Shown: positions 1-9,569, counted from the stretch's first letter. The stretch is 64,000 nt of DNA from Richelia intracellularis HH01 (GCF_000350105.1 NZ_CAIY01000028.1:1-64000), one strand, 5' to 3'. The notes: generated by a model from the sequence alone, not told the origin. Numbers and translations are program-made.

Positions 1-21
1 ACCTTTTATAAAAAATATGTT

Positions 22-69
22 CACGATTATCAAGTCTTACTAAATATCCACGATTATCAAGTCTTACTA
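22..69. repeat. Tandem direct repeat, 21 bp, two copies
   Basis: The 21-bp string starting cacgattatcaag occurs at 22-42 and again, identical, at 49-69, giving a 27-bp period. It lies about 130 bp upstream of the glyQ start. It may be simple slippage or the edge of a longer array that starts left of the window. No function can be assigned. Confidence 0.75.
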
Positions 70-197
70 TAAATTCCAACGTAGCAAAACCTGAATAGTT
101 GGGAAGTTTAGATAATTACTGATTTAGGTAATGCGGGTATTTTAGAATTCATAACTTTAGTTGTTAGTATTTAGTTAAGGGAATAGGGGATGTTGTT

Positions 198-1073
198 GTG
201 AATTTTCAGCGCCTAATATCTATATTAAATAATTTCTGGAGTCAGCATGGTTGCTTGATAGGCCAATCCTATGACATGGAGAAGGGTGCAGCGACCAAAA
301 ATCCACATACCTTTCTAAGGGTATTAGGGCCTGAACCTTGGTCCGTTGCCTATGTAGAACCATGTCGTCGCCCTACAGATGGACGTTATGGGGAAAATCC
401 AAATCGTTTCCAACACTATTATCAGTACCAAGTACTTATTAAGCCATCATTAGAGAATATTCAAGAAATTTACTTAGATTCTTTACGAGCTTTGGATATT
501 TATCCCGAAGACCATGATGTACGATTTGTAGAAGATAATTGGGAAGATGCAACTGTAGGTGCTTGGGGAGCAGGTTGGGAAGTATGGTTGGATGGGATGG
601 AAGTGACTCAATTTACCTATTTTCAGCAATGTGGGGGCATTGATTGTCATCCGGTATCTGTTGAAATTACCTATGGGCTGGAAAGATTAGCAATGTATTT
701 ACAAGGTGTGGAAACAATTACGAAAATTAAGTGGACAGATCATATTAACTATGGAGATATACATCTCCAAGGTGAAATAGAACAATGTACTTACAATTTT
801 GAGGCTTCTAACCCAGAGATGTTGCAGAGGCTATTTGAGATCTACGAAAAAGAAGCATCGCAGTTGGCTGAAAAAGGTTTGGTATTGCCGAGCCTAGATT
901 ATATACTCAAATGCTCCCACACTTTTAATCTTCTGGATGCAAGAGGTGTGGTTTCTGTAACAGAGAGGACGCGTTACATTACAAAGATTCGGTACTTATC
1001 AAGGTTAATAGCACAAGTCCATTTGGAGCAGCGAGAAAAGTTAGGGTTTCCTCTTATGCGAAAGCAGCAATAG
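198..1073 (+). CDS. glyQ: Glycine--tRNA ligase alpha subunit
   Basis: This is the catalytic alpha chain of the bacterial alpha2beta2 glycyl-tRNA synthetase, a class II enzyme that charges tRNA-Gly in the cytosol. Its 291 residues match the usual family length of about 290-300. Class II motif 2 lies around residues 52-70 ([17 protein letters not shown]) and motif 3 around 156-170 ([11 protein letters not shown]). The start is GTG, with an AGGGGA Shine-Dalgarno at 185-190, 7 bases upstream; the ATG at 190 is out of frame and stops at once. The beta subunit gene glyS is not in this window, which is usual in cyanobacteria. The identification is firm. Confidence 0.98.
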   Translation: MNFQRLISILNNFWSQHGCLIGQSYDMEKGAATKNPHTFLRVLGPEPWSVAYVEPCRRPTDGRYGENPNRFQHYYQYQVLIKPSLENIQEIYLDSLRALDIYPEDHDVRFVEDNWEDATVGAWGAGWEVWLDGMEVTQFTYFQQCGGIDCHPVSVEITYGLERLAMYLQGVETITKIKWTDHINYGDIHLQGEIEQCTYNFEASNPEMLQRLFEIYEKEASQLAEKGLVLPSLDYILKCSHTFNLLDARGVVSVTERTRYITKIRYLSRLIAQVHLEQREKLGFPLMRKQQ

Positions 1074-1401
1074 CATCAGTTTATTAATTGTAGTACTCAG
1101 CTTTATTGAAAAAAAGGTAATAAGGATAATTTAAAATGTAGGGATTGCTTTTAAATGTATGTTAACGGGGAAAGTTTATTAGTTAAAAATACTAAGGAAA
1201 CGTTAGATATGGGTTTTATACCTAGTATATTTAATGTTTTTTGAGGTTCATGAAAAATTAGGACTATTATGTAGTATTTGTGTTATGTGGTATTTGGGGT
1301 TTCTCAACCCTGCTAGTACGACTTGGCTGTATAGACCTTATATCTAAAATTGTGTATTTGTTTTACCTATATCATATATATTTTGTATTTCTATTATTTT
1401 T
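1074..1401. other. Gap between glyQ and the PlsY-dikinase gene
   Basis: About 330 bases of AT-rich DNA between the convergent ends of glyQ and the leftward gene. I see no convincing open frame, no GC-rich terminator hairpin and no RNA gene. Confidence 0.6.
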
Positions 1402-4278
1402 TTAACATGGTCTGGGATCGTCAGATATTTCTACCAAACCTCTTGAACCATCAACTCGTACCCATTGTTCGTCTTTAAGGAAAGAGGTAGCATTATGAAC
1501 GTTCATAACTGCAGGAATACCATACTCCCTAGCAATGATTGCACCGTGAGATAATCTTCCACCAACTTCTGCAATCAGCCCTCCTACTTGTCCTAAGAGG
1601 AGTGTCCATCCAGAGTCTGTATAAGGTACTACCAAAATTGTTTCTTGGTTAACTTCTGGTAAAAATTCGAGGTTGCGTAGGACTTTAATACGTCCTTCTA
1701 CTTGCCCATGGCTAGCAGGAATACCTTGTAAAATTTGACTGGAGTAAAAAGATGAAGGAGCAATGGGTACTGATGGGGAATTACCATATACCAATAATGG
1801 TACAGTCTGGACTTGGCTATCTTGTTCCCTCTTTGATCGTCTAACCCTAATTTTACTTTGCAACCCCTGAACTAGTTCTAAGTCATTACATTCTATCAAT
1901 AATCTGATTTCTGCAAGTTCCAAAAAAAATATATCTCCTTGCTCTGATAAAACCCCAGATTCTAACCAGAATTGCTCTAGTGCAATAAATGACCAACGTA
2001 ATTCAGCTAGAAGTCTAGAATAAGTTTCTGTAACTTTCCCTTTCAGATTTACTCGTTTTTGTACAAAACCATTACTTGTTTTTACACAAGACTCTTGATT
2101 AGGAGCGCTAGAATATCTCTGAATTATCTGCATAAATAGTTGTTTTACTGAGCAAGGATCTTCTTTCCAGGTGGGAATAGCAATATCTGTTCCCACTTCA
2201 CTCAAGTAACCATATTTTTGCAACCACTGTTCAAACTCAGCCAGAACTTCCTGTCCTTTCACAGAAAGAGCCAAATCTTCAAATAAGGTTTCTGGATCAA
2301 ACTCCGGGAACATGACCTTAGCAGATGCAGCTAATATATTTAGGCTTTTTAATGCAGATATTTCTGGGGTGAAACTATTGTCGATTTCACTATCCTTGAC
2401 CCTAAATAACATCTGCCTTAATGAGGCACTAATAGGTGCAAAAATACTGTAATAAGTAGCATGATGTAATAAATCTAGAATGGAATCAATTCTATATAAA
2501 ATATCCTGGGGTTCAAGTATATCTATGGACTCTTCTGCCAATTGAGATAGTCCAGGGGCAAAGTATTTTTTCTCATCCCTTTGAAAATCTCTTAACAGGG
2601 TTAATTCCTTGCCGAATAGTCGTAGTAATCCAGAAAGGTTTTGCAATGTAGAAGTGAGATGTGGTTTACTCAATTTTGTTCCTCTAGTCAGAAATTCCAG
2701 GCTTTCTGGTGGTAATCCCATACGCCTGAAAATAGCTCCTAGTAAAGAGGCATTAAAATATGCTCTGGAATAATGTAAGATAGCTGTCTGATTGAAATCT
2801 AAACCAGAAGAGCTTCTACCTAGAACAAGGGTAAAAATTTCCCCCCAAACGCCACAAGTCAAAGGTCGGTTAATTGACCAAGTCAGTGGATGAATAATAC
2901 CAGGTATAACCTCTGCAGCAATTTTCCTTGTCCAAATGGGTAACAAGGTACTTATAGGACGGGCTTGTAAAACCCATAGGGTTTGACCATCAAAACTCCA
3001 CTCAACATCTTGGGGAATACCATGATACTTATCTTCTAGATGACGAGCCAGGTAAGCAACTTGTTTAATTAAAACTGCTGGAATTTTGCCCTCTCCTTCT
3101 AATTGCACAAAGGAAAAGTTTGCTGTATCCACTACGAAAGCGCGGTATTGCTCTGGGGTAACTTTTCCTTCAACCAAATCATTAGGATTTCCCGAGAGGG
3201 CTTCTATTACGACAGCATCCCCTTGTTGAGTCATGGGATCGCGGCTAAATGCCACTCCGGAAAAGACTCCCCGAATTTGTTGCTGAATCAACACTGCCAT
3301 AGCAGTTTCTTTCAATCTGAGGGATTGACGATACTGAACTGCATTAGGATTTTCATAAGACAATTTAACTCTGGAAATTGCTTCTTTTAATCTCTGTCTA
3401 GTGGTGGCATTCAAAATAGTTTCATACTGTCCTGCACCAGAAGCTTGTTCTGAATCTTCACCAATTGCAGAGGATCTAACAACTAAAGGGGATAATTCTG
3501 AGGGATAAAGAGTTTCTATCAGAATTTCTGGATCATCATAGGGTGAGAGAACCCAACCTTGGGGAACAGGATAACCCCAGCGCCTAATTTCCGACAGTCT
3601 TGCCGCCTTATGCCCTACCCTTGATTCATCCAATTTATCATCTAGGGATAGAAGCTTATAATCGCCACGAAAGAACTTTAATGCTGCCTGGGACTCCTGC
3701 TCTGCTTCTCCTATAGAAAGTTCAAAATCGTCTGGAATCTGGCTATAAATCCAGCCTAACAATCCCGCCAGGATAACTGCTGCCATAATTCTTGGCATAT
3801 CCTCAACATGTAGAAGCAATTCAATGATGGGAAATAGAAGCAACACACCATACTTTGCTATTTGGCGATCACGGACTATTATAAAGCTAATACTTGCTAG
3901 TAAAAATACAAATGTTGCTGCCAAGGGGTCATGAACCATAAAGCCCCACACTACATTAGTTGTACCAGCACCTCTTCCCACTACATATCTGCCTATCACT
4001 AGGGCAATTAGGGCAATTAACTCCCAAGAAGTACCTTGACCAAAAAACGCACGGGCAATTAGAACAACCCCAATTCCCTTAGAGGCCTCTGACAAAATTG
4101 CTGCAATTCCTGCTAGTGTGCCACCATGATAGAATGCAGCTGATACGCTGATATTACCAGTACCAATATGTACCAACTGCTTACCTGTTAAAGCCTTTAC
4201 TATCCAGGAAACAAGTGGTAATGCGCCCAATACCGGGCTGACAATCAAAATAATTAGGTAACCCCAAGGTTCTAGCAT
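1402..4278 (-). CDS. PlsY-like membrane domain fused to ATP-grasp / PEP-utiliser mobile domain protein
   Basis: A 958-residue multidomain protein. Residues 1-185 are hydrophobic and resemble PlsY glycerol-3-phosphate acyltransferase: HIGTGNIS at 37-44 parallels the GSGNIGATN motif, and IGRYVVGRGAGTTN near 95-108 parallels the second, Gly/Lys-rich motif with Lys changed to Arg. Residues 205-450 are a pyruvate-phosphate-dikinase-type ATP-grasp domain (VVRSSAIGEDSEQASGAGQYE near 266-286, then DVEWSFDG and LQARPIS). Residues 450-860 form a helical middle region of unknown role. The C-terminus is a PEP-utiliser swivelling domain with the phosphohistidine motif GGRLSHGAIIAREYGIPAV (His911). There is no PEP/pyruvate TIM barrel, so the soluble part looks more like rifampin phosphotransferase architecture than PEP synthase. 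The substrate is unknown; a phosphotransfer tied to membrane lipid metabolism is my inference. Confidence 0.85.
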   Translation of the reverse strand: MLEPWGYLIILIVSPVLGALPLVSWIVKALTGKQLVHIGTGNISVSAAFYHGGTLAGIAAILSEASKGIGVVLIARAFFGQGTSWELIALIALVIGRYVVGRGAGTTNVVWGFMVHDPLAATFVFLLASISFIIVRDRQIAKYGVLLLFPIIELLLHVEDMPRIMAAVILAGLLGWIYSQIPDDFELSIGEAEQESQAALKFFRGDYKLLSLDDKLDESRVGHKAARLSEIRRWGYPVPQGWVLSPYDDPEILIETLYPSELSPLVVRSSAIGEDSEQASGAGQYETILNATTRQRLKEAISRVKLSYENPNAVQYRQSLRLKETAMAVLIQQQIRGVFSGVAFSRDPMTQQGDAVVIEALSGNPNDLVEGKVTPEQYRAFVVDTANFSFVQLEGEGKIPAVLIKQVAYLARHLEDKYHGIPQDVEWSFDGQTLWVLQARPISTLLPIWTRKIAAEVIPGIIHPLTWSINRPLTCGVWGEIFTLVLGRSSSGLDFNQTAILHYSRAYFNASLLGAIFRRMGLPPESLEFLTRGTKLSKPHLTSTLQNLSGLLRLFGKELTLLRDFQRDEKKYFAPGLSQLAEESIDILEPQDILYRIDSILDLLHHATYYSIFAPISASLRQMLFRVKDSEIDNSFTPEISALKSLNILAASAKVMFPEFDPETLFEDLALSVKGQEVLAEFEQWLQKYGYLSEVGTDIAIPTWKEDPCSVKQLFMQIIQRYSSAPNQESCVKTSNGFVQKRVNLKGKVTETYSRLLAELRWSFIALEQFWLESGVLSEQGDIFFLELAEIRLLIECNDLELVQGLQSKIRVRRSKREQDSQVQTVPLLVYGNSPSVPIAPSSFYSSQILQGIPASHGQVEGRIKVLRNLEFLPEVNQETILVVPYTDSGWTLLLGQVGGLIAEVGGRLSHGAIIAREYGIPAVMNVHNATSFLKDEQWVRVDGSRGLVEISDDPRPC

Positions 4279-4363
4279 ATCTGATTCGGGATTCTAGATT
4301 TACATTTTGAAAATCTACAATCTAACATTTTCTATTGCCCATTGGCACATGTTAGGCTCGCGA

Positions 4364-4401
4364 TTTCCCTAATACTATCTGTGTAGATAGTATTAGGGAA
4401 A
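4364..4401. repeat. Perfect 17-bp inverted repeat, 4-nt loop
   Basis: Arms 4364-4380 and 4385-4401 pair perfectly around the loop gtgt. The element sits 30 bp past the stop of the leftward 46-codon gene and 86 bp before the start of the PlsY-dikinase gene. It could be a 3' stem-loop between the two, but no T-run follows on the minus strand, so calling it a Rho-independent terminator would be weak. Confidence 0.7.
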
Positions 4402-4430
4402 GAATAATTAATAAGATAAAATACAACTAG

Positions 4431-4571
4431 TTAATTAACTACGTAGGCTGATTGTAATGCCCAAATAACTAGGGACGAGATTGAGCCCAACAATAGTAGA
4501 GTTGAGATGATAACTAGGGTGGGAGAATCTGCACCCTGGAATTTCATAATTCCCCTATTAAGATCAGACAT
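4431..4571 (-). CDS. Small single-span membrane protein, 46 aa
   Basis: A short open frame from ATG (4571-4569) to TAA (4431). The product begins MSDLNRGIMKFQGADSP, has one hydrophobic helix around residues 19-39 (LVIISTLLLLGSISSLVIWA), and ends ALQSAYVVN. A charged N-terminus plus one membrane span is the layout of small cyanobacterial thylakoid subunits (photosystem, cytochrome b6f or NDH-1 small proteins), but I cannot name the family. The local base composition is richer in GC than the surrounding gap, which supports coding. It lies just upstream of the PlsY-dikinase gene on the same strand, with a hairpin between them. Confidence 0.65.
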   Translation of the reverse strand: MSDLNRGIMKFQGADSPTLVIISTLLLLGSISSLVIWALQSAYVVN

Positions 4572-5615
4572 ATTTACTAGTCTTTTTATGTAAATGTGTG
4601 AATTATTCTAAACTTGATTGTATTACCTTAGGTCTTATTCTGCAGAAAATTTCCAATTGTATTTGTTTATAATTTACAAAACTTTATCTAAAATCCTAGG
4701 GTATCTAGTATAGGAATATAAAAAATGAAAATGTTCCTTTAATTATTTTTATTTATTAGTTATAAATTCTATAAAGATTTGTACATGATTTATACATTAT
4801 GTTGGAGCATTAATGACAAAAGACAAAGTATATTCGCATATAAGAATATAGAAAGATAAGATTCAAGAAAAATACTGCGCTCAGGTGTGTACAGGTTCCT
4901 TCTACAGAACTGAATTATTGCAAAATGAACCATGTGATTTTATAAGTGTATATACACTAGTAAACTTATTAATGACTGGGAAATGAGTCAGATTATTTAA
5001 AATTTTATCCGCTAGGCGTAGGCAAAATTTAATTATACATGTTCGATACCATTGCCGTAACTACTAGTATTGTAGCCAATAACAAATAATTTTCAAAACT
5101 TATTAGTTATGATTCCATTATTATAGGAAGTTGAGAAAACCAGATACTGTGATTATGATCTCATAAGATTATAATTAGCTCAGGACATTTGCTCAGACTT
5201 AAAAAATCATTTATTAAAATTTATTAGTATTAAGTAAATACTGTGAATATAGCATAATACACTGTAATAGTAATTTGTAAATACAAGTAAAAATATTGAG
5301 GAAATAGCTTGTATACAAGCAACATCATAATATAATGACTATCGGAAAACTATTTCTGAAATAATTGCAAGTGGGCAATATATAATGTTGCTAATTAATA
5401 TTCAAAATATCAAAGATTTAAAAAAAACAAAAAGTAATTTCACGCGGCTTATAAAAAGACATTTGATTCCAAAACGTGCTATATATATTTCTAATTGCTA
5501 TATAGAGAATTGTTAATAATTAATTTTCCGGCCCTTAGTTTTTAATAGAAATGTCTGTATTCAACTTTTGTAGTGCTAGGAATTTAAGAGAATGAAGACT
5601 TAAAGTATTTTACAA

Positions 5616-5662
5616 CGTTTTAACCATCGATTAAATTATTGATTTAATCGATGGTTAAAACG
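5616..5662. repeat. Perfect 21-bp inverted repeat, 5-nt loop
   Basis: Arms 5616-5636 (cgttttaaccatcgattaaa and one more t) and 5642-5662 are exact reverse complements around the loop tattg. No gene lies within a kilobase, so a terminator role is unlikely. It stands out because perfect arms this long are rare in unconstrained AT-rich DNA. Confidence 0.85.
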
Positions 5663-6624
5663 GAAAATTAATTATAAATTGCTATTATATTTGAGAATTT
5701 TTTTAAGGTAATATTTTAATAATTTTAAAACTACTATATAGGCTATTAGCAATAAATCAGGCAGAGCAGGACTAGTTGACATTAAATACTAGAAGAAAAT
5801 TTCTGTTTGCTTTAGCTATATCATTGTGCAGCTACACTTCCCAGGATTAACCTGTTACACCTCTAATAAAGCAAAATTTCGATCTCCCAAAAATAATAAC
5901 TGAGATATTATAATGCAATATAGCTACTTTTTCTTTATAATTAGATTCTTAGAATGAAGTTTAAATATTATTAATACTTAACAATAAATATTTAGCAGGT
6001 CATGAAATTTTTGACAAAGTATCCGGAATTATCAAACTATTTAAGTATAAGTTTTATAGGAATCACAGATAATTAGTATTATGTGTGCTAGAAGACCAGG
6101 AAAAAACAAATTTGGTAAAGTAAATTACTGACTTGTATTTTCCTAGTAATGAATAACTTTTTACTGATGACTATAATATATATATAAAATATGCCCTCCA
6201 TATTTGAATCTAAAAGTAAGTATAGTTAACTAAAAATGCTAGATATTTGCTGGTACAATTGTCTAGAATATTACCATACATAATGAGTTTACTTTTGAAG
6301 AGGCTATGGTAAAGGCTAGATTTACAAGCATATATCCACTCATTTAAAATTTACACTCTCGATATACGAGACTAATCAAAATTATGGTAATTAGCCTATA
6401 TGGAGGTCAATAAAATATTAATTACCCACACTCTAATTAATCAAAGGAGAATATGAATTTTGGATAAAGCAACGAATTCTATAGTAAGAAAATTTGCTAG
6501 ATAATTATAAAATAACTTGATTTATCTAATTTGAAATATACTAGTGCTTAACATCAATTATCGAACATTTTCAAGGTAAAAATGTTAATGAGTTAATACA
6601 TATTTTTATATATTAACCTTTAAG

Positions 6625-6669
6625 TAAATATCTAAGTAATATAATTTAATTATATTACTTAGATATTTA
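6625..6669. repeat. Perfect 45-bp palindrome
   Basis: Arms 6625-6646 and 6648-6669 are exact reverse complements centred on t6647. The sequence is almost entirely A/T. It could extrude as a cruciform; no flanking gene explains it. Confidence 0.8.
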
Positions 6670-6934
6670 GTAATCTATATGTTTAATTCTAATTTTTACA
6701 GAATTTGATATTTATAGGAATACCAAATTAGCCTATTTTTTTCCATAAATATACTTAAAAATATAAACCATCAAAACTTTGTGAAATTTATTTTACGAAG
6801 GGAATTATGAATGAAATCTCTTAACAATAAAATATTGACTAAATTTATTAAAGCTTCAAAAAAACTAATCATAATTATTTATGAATTGAAGTACAAATAC
6901 CATAACTCGTACAAAGCTTAGAATATTTAAGAAA

Positions 6935-7045
6935 AGCAGTAATTCTATTGAGTTTACAAGAATTATTTACAAATCAAAATTTTATAATGAGATGTAAATA
7001 AACTCAATAGAATTACTGCTAGATGCTAATTATTTATTAGCATCT
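6935..7045. repeat. Inverted-repeat cluster: 22-bp perfect arms plus abutting 10-bp hairpin
   Basis: Arms 6935-6956 (agcagtaattctattgagtt and two more bases) and 6999-7020 pair perfectly around a 42-nt loop. Immediately next to it, 7021-7030 and 7036-7045 pair perfectly around tattt. The loop of the first also carries ttttataatgagatg, which nearly pairs with catctcattacaaaat just past the second, so alternative folds are possible. Confidence 0.8.
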
Positions 7046-7819
7046 CATTACAAAATTAAACTAGGTATAATTTCAAGCAGTTGAATTAATATCAAGATTT
7101 TTCTCAGTAAGTTTATACTAATTTCAGTTTGCATAAAGCTCATATCATAATGCAATCTTCTGCATAGTTTTAAAATCTTTATAGTGTCAGGCAAAAGTAT
7201 CAAAACTTTTATGCATTCTATAAAATAATAGTAATATCAACAGGTGACATAAAGAGAAAATACTTGTATAAATATAAATGTTGTTAACAGTGACTAACAA
7301 TATTTACATGTAAACTACTTGAGAAAATTAGTATACGGGTTTATTTTTATCGTGGCTATCACTTATTAAACATTAGTAGTTAAAGATATTTAAAGGGGAT
7401 AAGACTGCATCTAACAATAGCTAATCTATGAATACTTTATTTAGATTGTGCAAAATAGTGTAAGTGCTTTTTAGATAAAGTAAAAAAATTGTATAATTGC
7501 TATTGTAATAACTTATTTATTAAGGATTTGTAGGTTAGTATAGCTACAAATATTAATAAAAATACATAGTAAATCAGCCAAAAAATACTTACTAGAAGTC
7601 TGATTTTATTTGATATATCAAATCATGGAAAAATAATTGTATCTTATACAGTTAAATCCCTGATTAGCTTACGGAAAAATTATTTTTGCTGGGCCTCAGA
7701 TATACAAAAATATTCAGTTTTTGGTGTCATTTACATCATAGCTACTAATATGGTTAGTAAAATAGATAAAAGTACTGACTATCCTATAAATAAATTACTA
7801 ATATTAAATACTTAATATT

Positions 7820-7857
7820 AGTATTATGAATCATTAAAAGTATTATGAATCATTAAA
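7820..7857. repeat. 19-bp tandem duplication
   Basis: The unit agtattatgaatcattaaa occurs twice back to back (7820-7838, 7839-7857), followed by a partial third copy. This is probably replication slippage. Confidence 0.85.
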
Positions 7858-8356
7858 AGTATTTTTAGGATAAAGACTATATATTTTATTTTATTATCTC
7901 ATTATAAATAGTAAATTATTTTGATTTACTTTAATAATTTTAGTATAGATAATAAAAATGGTTGATATTGCTCATCTAATCATAGCCAAAATAAATAAGA
8001 TTGTAGAGAAAGAATCATTCTTGTTAGCTTATACATCATAAAAGTGAAAATTAGCTTTGGTAAATTCATAATTAATGAATTGAACATAAAATTAATTACT
8101 TTAATAAGTTCTGGTAATTATTTTATTAAATTAATAGAATGGAGGTAATATTAAGCATGTAAATTAGAGGCTATAAAAATATAATCTACTATCCTATAGA
8201 AGATATTTACCGGATATTTATAATGATTAAATCGATGATTTTATTATCATTAAATTCTAGCTATTCACAAGAATTTTTAGTGATGATAGATAGCTAAAGC
8301 CTAAGATTATCATGTAAATATTTTTATGGTATTAATAGAATATTTTTCGCATTAAC

Positions 8357-8399
8357 AAAGTAAGTAATATTTATGTAAATAAAACTTACTACTTACTTT
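8357..8399. promoter_or_regulatory. 10-bp inverted repeat in the hetP-like leader
   Basis: Arms 8357-8366 (aaagtaagta) and 8390-8399 (tacttacttt) pair perfectly around 23 nt. The repeat ends about 50 bases before the likely ATG of the hetP-like gene, so it may be an operator or a 5' UTR fold. No NtcA site (GTA-N8-TAC) was spotted next to it. Confidence 0.35.
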
Positions 8400-8450
8400 A
8401 AATCTATAAATCGTCCGATTAGTCTATTGCTTTTAAATAAAACCCTAATT

Positions 8451-8846
8451 ATGCATCAAAATAATTCTGGAAGAAATAGCAATGTATCTAAATCCATTCA
8501 ACCCGAGCAATTTGACCAATTAGTTGAAGCTATTTTGGCTGGAAAGTATTCTTGGGCTTGCGTATTGATATTGCGTTTTGCTGGATATAACCCTTTACAC
8601 TATATTCCTTATCGAACTTATAATCGCTTACTCAAAGAGCATTCACGTCCGACAAAAATACAACAGACGCAATTAGAGAAACTCAAACAATCTACAGATT
8701 CCAGCTCTAATCAAAATTTTACTGGTGGTTGCATGCATAAAATAAAAGATATTTCCTACTTAGAAACAATTAGTAATAAAAATAATAATGAAGTCAGTAG
8801 TGACTATTTAGATAAATGGCTATCGGCCCAAGTTAGTGAATATTAA
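8451..8846 (+). CDS. HetP-like heterocyst differentiation protein
   Basis: The central stretch (FDQLVEAILAGKYSWACVLILRFAGYNPLHYIPYRTYNRLLKE, quoted by its key parts KYSWACVLIL, RFAGYNPLHY and IPYRTYNRLLK) is the signature of HetP and its paralogues, which regulate commitment to heterocyst formation in Anabaena/Nostoc. The C-terminal half is polar and poorly conserved. I start at ATG 8451 (131 residues), because the upstream in-frame start at 8427 is TTG and would add only a weak MLLNKTLI extension; neither has a clear Shine-Dalgarno. The ABC-transporter gene hetC, which neighbours canonical hetP, is absent, so this may be one of the HetP paralogues. No other heterocyst gene is nearby. Confidence 0.88.
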   Translation: MHQNNSGRNSNVSKSIQPEQFDQLVEAILAGKYSWACVLILRFAGYNPLHYIPYRTYNRLLKEHSRPTKIQQTQLEKLKQSTDSSSNQNFTGGCMHKIKDISYLETISNKNNNEVSSDYLDKWLSAQVSEY

Positions 8847-9155
8847 TCTATAAAGCATGAAATACAAGCAACAGAAATAAAATGTTTACCTTTGATTTAG
8901 AATTAGCTAAAATTTCAACAAGTATTTTGATATTTTTTATTGATCAATATATGGTAATCACAAACCATTAATAATGTACTATAAATTTGAATTTTCCAGG
9001 AAATATTCCAAATCTAAAAAATAGATTTTATCATCATATAAAGTGAAATCCAGCATATATTGGGAAGGAATATACGCAACAACAAAAGTACAAATTCTTT
9101 TGAAAAGAGAAAGACTCTCTAGGTAGGATTTAAGAATAATTAGTGACCACAAACC
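8847..9155. other. Gap between the hetP-like gene and the YjbQ gene
   Basis: About 310 bases between convergent genes. A 29-codon frame beginning at the ATG near 8882 is too short to support. No strong terminator is visible. Confidence 0.5.
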
Positions 9156-9569
9156 TCACCCGGAAATATGGACTACTAATTCTCGAGAGTGATTCTGTTG
9201 GCGATGTTCCCAAATATAGATTCCCTGCCAAGTTCCAAGAACTAAATGGCCATTATTAATGGGAATATTTTCTGAGGTATGAGTAATAGCAGTGCGGATA
9301 TGAGCTGGCATATCATCAGACCCCTCTGCACTATGTCTATAATTAGACAATTCTGGTACCAGCTGTGACATAAATTTAGCTAAGTCTAATAAAACATCTG
9401 GATCAGCATTTTCTTGTATAATCAAACTTGCCGATGTATGACGTAAAAACAATGTACAAATCCCTTTTATTACTCCAGATTCAGTAACTACTGTAGTAAT
9501 TTCGGAGGTTGCATTATATAATGAATTACCTGTAGTAGGAATTTTAAGTAGTTTTTGGTAGTGAGTCAC
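9156..9569 (-). CDS. YjbQ / UPF0047 family protein
   Basis: A 137-residue protein filling the whole UPF0047 fold. Family landmarks are FLRHTSASLIIQENADPDV (about 43-61), MPAHIRTAITHTSENIP and LVLGTWQGIYIWEHR near the C-terminus, including the conserved histidines and acidic residues of the putative metal/active site. Some members have weak secondary thiamine-phosphate synthase activity, but the physiological role is unsettled. It stands alone, leftward, with ATG at 9569. Confidence 0.95.
   Translation of the reverse strand: MTHYQKLLKIPTTGNSLYNATSEITTVVTESGVIKGICTLFLRHTSASLIIQENADPDVLLDLAKFMSQLVPELSNYRHSAEGSDDMPAHIRTAITHTSENIPINNGHLVLGTWQGIYIWEHRQQNHSRELVVHISG

Larger units (their letters stand above)
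4572..8426. other. 3.9-kb gene-free AT-rich region with perfect palindromes
   Basis: Nearly 3.9 kb with no convincing coding frame on either strand and very low GC. It contains long perfect inverted repeats (5616-5662, 6625-6669, 6935-7045, listed separately), a 19-bp tandem duplication (7820-7857) and an inverted repeat just before the hetP-like gene (8357-8399). It may be decayed coding DNA or an extended upstream region of the heterocyst gene. I recognise no tRNA, riboswitch or transposon end. Confidence 0.7.

Noticed and set aside
1-69. The 21-bp repeat as the end of a CRISPR array
   Set aside because: Only two copies, and the 6-bp spacer between them is far too short; no cas genes in the window.
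5040-5080. gttcgatacc, resembling a tRNA T-loop
   Set aside because: No acceptor, D or anticodon stem can be built around it, and the area is not GC-rich.
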